From positions 28,182,459-28,246,458 of the forward strand of contig OZ021726.1 of the NCBI GenBank assembly GCA_963978545.1: 64,000 nucleotides of DNA, read 5' to 3'. Below the pieces are notes generated by a model. The model was not told the DNA's origin. It searched no databases and worked only from the letters and a program-made list of their open reading frames with translations. Position 1 is the first letter of the stretch; each line of letters begins with the position of its first letter. This document shows positions 61,436-64,000 of this stretch, piece after piece. The position numbers were made by a program, and so were the translations under genes. This DNA comes from Linyphia triangularis (taxonomy: Eukaryota; Arthropoda; Arachnida; Araneae; Linyphiidae).

Positions 61436-62866
61436 CCTATAATGTTATCATTTTTAAAAAAATATTACTATTAAAGAGATTAAATATAAAGCATTTTTAA
61501 ATATTATTATTAAAAAGATTAATTATAAAGCTATTCAGATAATTATTTTTCCATTATTCTAAAAAATATTTTGTAAAGCATAGGCAATAATATGATTTAA
61601 AAATGAGCCAAAATTACTTCTTCAGTATTTTATTTTCTCAATTTTATAATAGCAGCTATATTTCATTCAATTTTCTTAAATACAAGGAAAAATATATAGA
61701 AAAAAAAGTGCAAATTTTTGTCTTAAATTCTAAAAGCTTAATGTTCTTTAGAACAGAAGTTGAATAAATAGAAACATCGCTTTTACACACACTCATAAAC
61801 TCATTCATAGCACATCATAAATTGAAGTCAAATATCTAAAGCTGTTGAATTTTTGAATGTCTCTCACCAAAATAGACATTTTGTTTCACCTTTCAGAAAA
61901 AACTCCTGCCAAATTGGATCTGATAAATTTGAGATCTTAGAAGTCAGGCGTCATAATGTCTCTTCCTCGTTACATGAAGTTACATCTTCATTTTTCTTGC
62001 CTTAAAAATAGACTTCATGTTTCTCTTTTTTTGTACAAAGTAGTTGTTTGTATTGAAAGTCCATTTTACCACCCAAAGCAGTTTTCTGATAATTGAACAC
62101 AATAAACACAATATAAGAAATATGATTCTATATAATGAACTGCCATTCTGAAGAATAATCATATTGCTGTCTGACATTACTACTAGTAATATACTATGTA
62201 TCTTAATATAATAAATGCCAAACGTTTTATCTCATCGAATTTGGAAAAAAAACAACAACAAAAAACATGCAAGTTCAGAGTTAAGTATGTTTTTTCGAAA
62301 AAATATGTCACGTATAACTTAACAGCAATTTCTATTTCTTCTTTTTTTAGAATATTAAAAAGTGATACATATTAGATTTACTAATTCAAAGTAAAAGTTA
62401 TTGTTTAGGCAACATATTCTAAATTAATGTTATGCATTATAAGTATAAGTTTTTTCTTTACGTTAAATGTTTCTCATTTCAATTCACTTATCAATTGTTC
62501 AGTTACTTCAAAAATTTAAACTTTTAAAAGTTGATTAGTTAAAAAAAAAGCAAATTATTCAAGTTATAATTTTTTGTTGAAATATAAATTAATATCTCAT
62601 TATATAAATCTTTTAAAACACAAGATAGCAATAAAGTACTTAGAGAGAGATTTTTCAAATATTTAAAGTTAACTTCATATTTAACTTTATGGAAAATATA
62701 GAAGGAAATCATATATTTTACTATTGCCAATGATATTGAAGCATTTAAAGATTTTGTTGTTTGTTTTTTCTTATCGTTAAGATAATCATAACACAAAACA
62801 TTTATTAAATGTAAGTATTTTCAAACAAGTTAGAGTAAATTACTAAATGGTATCTTGTTATTACTA

Positions 62867-63395
62867 AAATGTTTAAAGACTACCTTTGCTTTATTCATTT
62901 TAATTGTTTTTGTATTCGCATTCATGAATACTTCATTTAATTTATTAGTTGTTTTGGGTTAAGTACATATTTATATTTTGGTTGGAGCATGATTATACGT
63001 CATGTTAAACATTTTATTACTTTTTTTTAATGCTTATTGATATTACTGAAGAAGAATTATCCATTTCTATTGAAAGAAAAATTATTTACAAGTAGAAATA
63101 AAATAAAGACATTTATAGTGTCTTCGTTTGCCTCGAGATATCATTTAGTAATTTACTCTCACTTGTTGTAGATCATTTTTCTTTCAATAGAAATGGATAA
63201 TTCTTCTTCAATAATATCAATAAGTATAAACAAAAAAAAAGTTATAAAATGTTTAACATGACATATAATCATGTTCAAACCAAAATATAAATATGTACTT
63301 AACTCAAAACAACTCATAAATTAAATTAAATATTCATGAATGCAAATATAAAAACAATTCAAATGAATAAAACAAAAGTACTCTTTAAACATTTT
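62867..63395. repeat. Very long hairpin, arms of about 220 bp
   Basis: 62867-63082 and 63174-63395 are inverted copies of one another at roughly 85-90% identity, separated by about 91 bp. Shared blocks include AAGAAGAATTATCCATTTC next to the loop and AAGTACATATTTATATTTTG in the middle. The ends are not sharply defined. A folded RNA from either strand would be an extended double strand. It may be a MITE or a hairpin-RNA source. Confidence 0.85.
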
Positions 63396-64000
63396 ATTCA
63401 GATAGCAAATACAAAGTTATTCAAATTCCAACGTCCTCATAAAGTCACAAAGAAAAGAAAGTAAAAGTTGAACAAACGCAAAGTACACTCAACAACATTC
63501 TCCTATAAGTACACTCAATGGTTGTACTCTTAATTCGTTTTATTGCTCCACGAATGGTTTTGGTCCTGTTACTTTACAAAAATCCCCGAGTTTAAATTTA
63601 AATGCCATTGTTTGAAATCCCCTATGGGACATAAAAGATTTTAATTTCGTGCTAAATTTGCATTCCGGTATGTGGGCATCAGAATTTCGTTCTGCAGTTT
63701 CAAGTGCTGTTTAAATACCTCGCTCCGTTACTGCAGCTGTATTTCATAGAAAATAGTTGAGGTCTTTGTTTAAATATTGAAACAGTTCGGAAGTATTGTG
63801 TGTAATAAGTTAGAAAGTTTAATTTAAATCTTTCTTTTGGTGCAGTAAATGTTGAGTTTTGTTTTGAACGAAAAATCGAATTTTGTTAGATTCGTATTCA
63901 TTTATGAATAGAATTTTTCATTTCTAAATTCAATAAAATTGTGAACGCAATTATTCATCATGCAACGTGAATAAATTAATCTAATATGCAATTTTTAAAA

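Overview
This 64 kb window looks like eukaryotic nuclear DNA from an arthropod. It is strongly AT-rich and has long (TA)n and mono-A/T tracts. It carries a tRNA-derived SINE, Tc1/mariner-type DNA transposons and many small foldback elements. Coding DNA is almost absent. An arachnid-like genome with large introns is my inference from this style; nothing here fixes the species. There are no bacterial genes, operons, rRNA genes, intact tRNA genes or CRISPR arrays.

The one secure gene part is a GC-rich exon on the + strand (about 59124-60286). It has a clear acceptor, a strong start context and a phase-0 donor, and it encodes 374 residues with two MATH/TRAF-like domains. A TATA-like box near 57.43 kb and a good donor at 57529 would fit a non-coding first exon, but this is unproven. 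The next exon lies to the right and may be outside the window.

Seven shorter open segments sit next to splice-like signals: + strand at 633-715, 8091-8306, 24661-24745 and 50732-50830; - strand at 14457-14585, 33093-33187 and 43682-43882. One more - strand open segment, 20242-20415, has little splice support. They are listed as candidates only, because a sequence this AT-rich yields such patterns by chance. Best supported are 633-715 (+) and 33093-33187 (-), with good signals at both ends, and 14457-14585 (-), with an acceptor, a stop and an AATAAA just beyond.

The rest is a patchwork of repeats. (1) 53.16-55.84 kb is a nest: diverged outer inverted repeats enclose a mariner-like transposase remnant, a 5'-truncated SINE, and a decayed Tc1 copy which is itself split by a second SINE. 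Perfect target-site duplications order most of these events. (2) The same SINE occurs complete at 40943-41120. (3) Several foldback/MITE families are present: A (47964-48603, 23207-23869, half copy near 1997), B (10311, 22944, 23889), a pogo/Tigger-like MITE (11540-11711), a 720-bp element (41976-42696), and a family at 52404-52723 with a half copy near 61.3 kb. (4) Large unexplained hairpins lie at 42.9, 51.8, 52.05, 57.6-57.84 and 62.87-63.40 kb; the last has arms of about 220 bp. (5) Tandem duplications lie at 1.05, 5.2-5.65, 16.3-16.6, 18.2-18.45 and 32.4-32.8 kb, and a dispersed direct repeat at 46.55/48.70 kb.

The window therefore reads mainly as intronic or intergenic DNA shaped by repeated insertion of small non-autonomous elements, with the MATH-domain gene at its right end.
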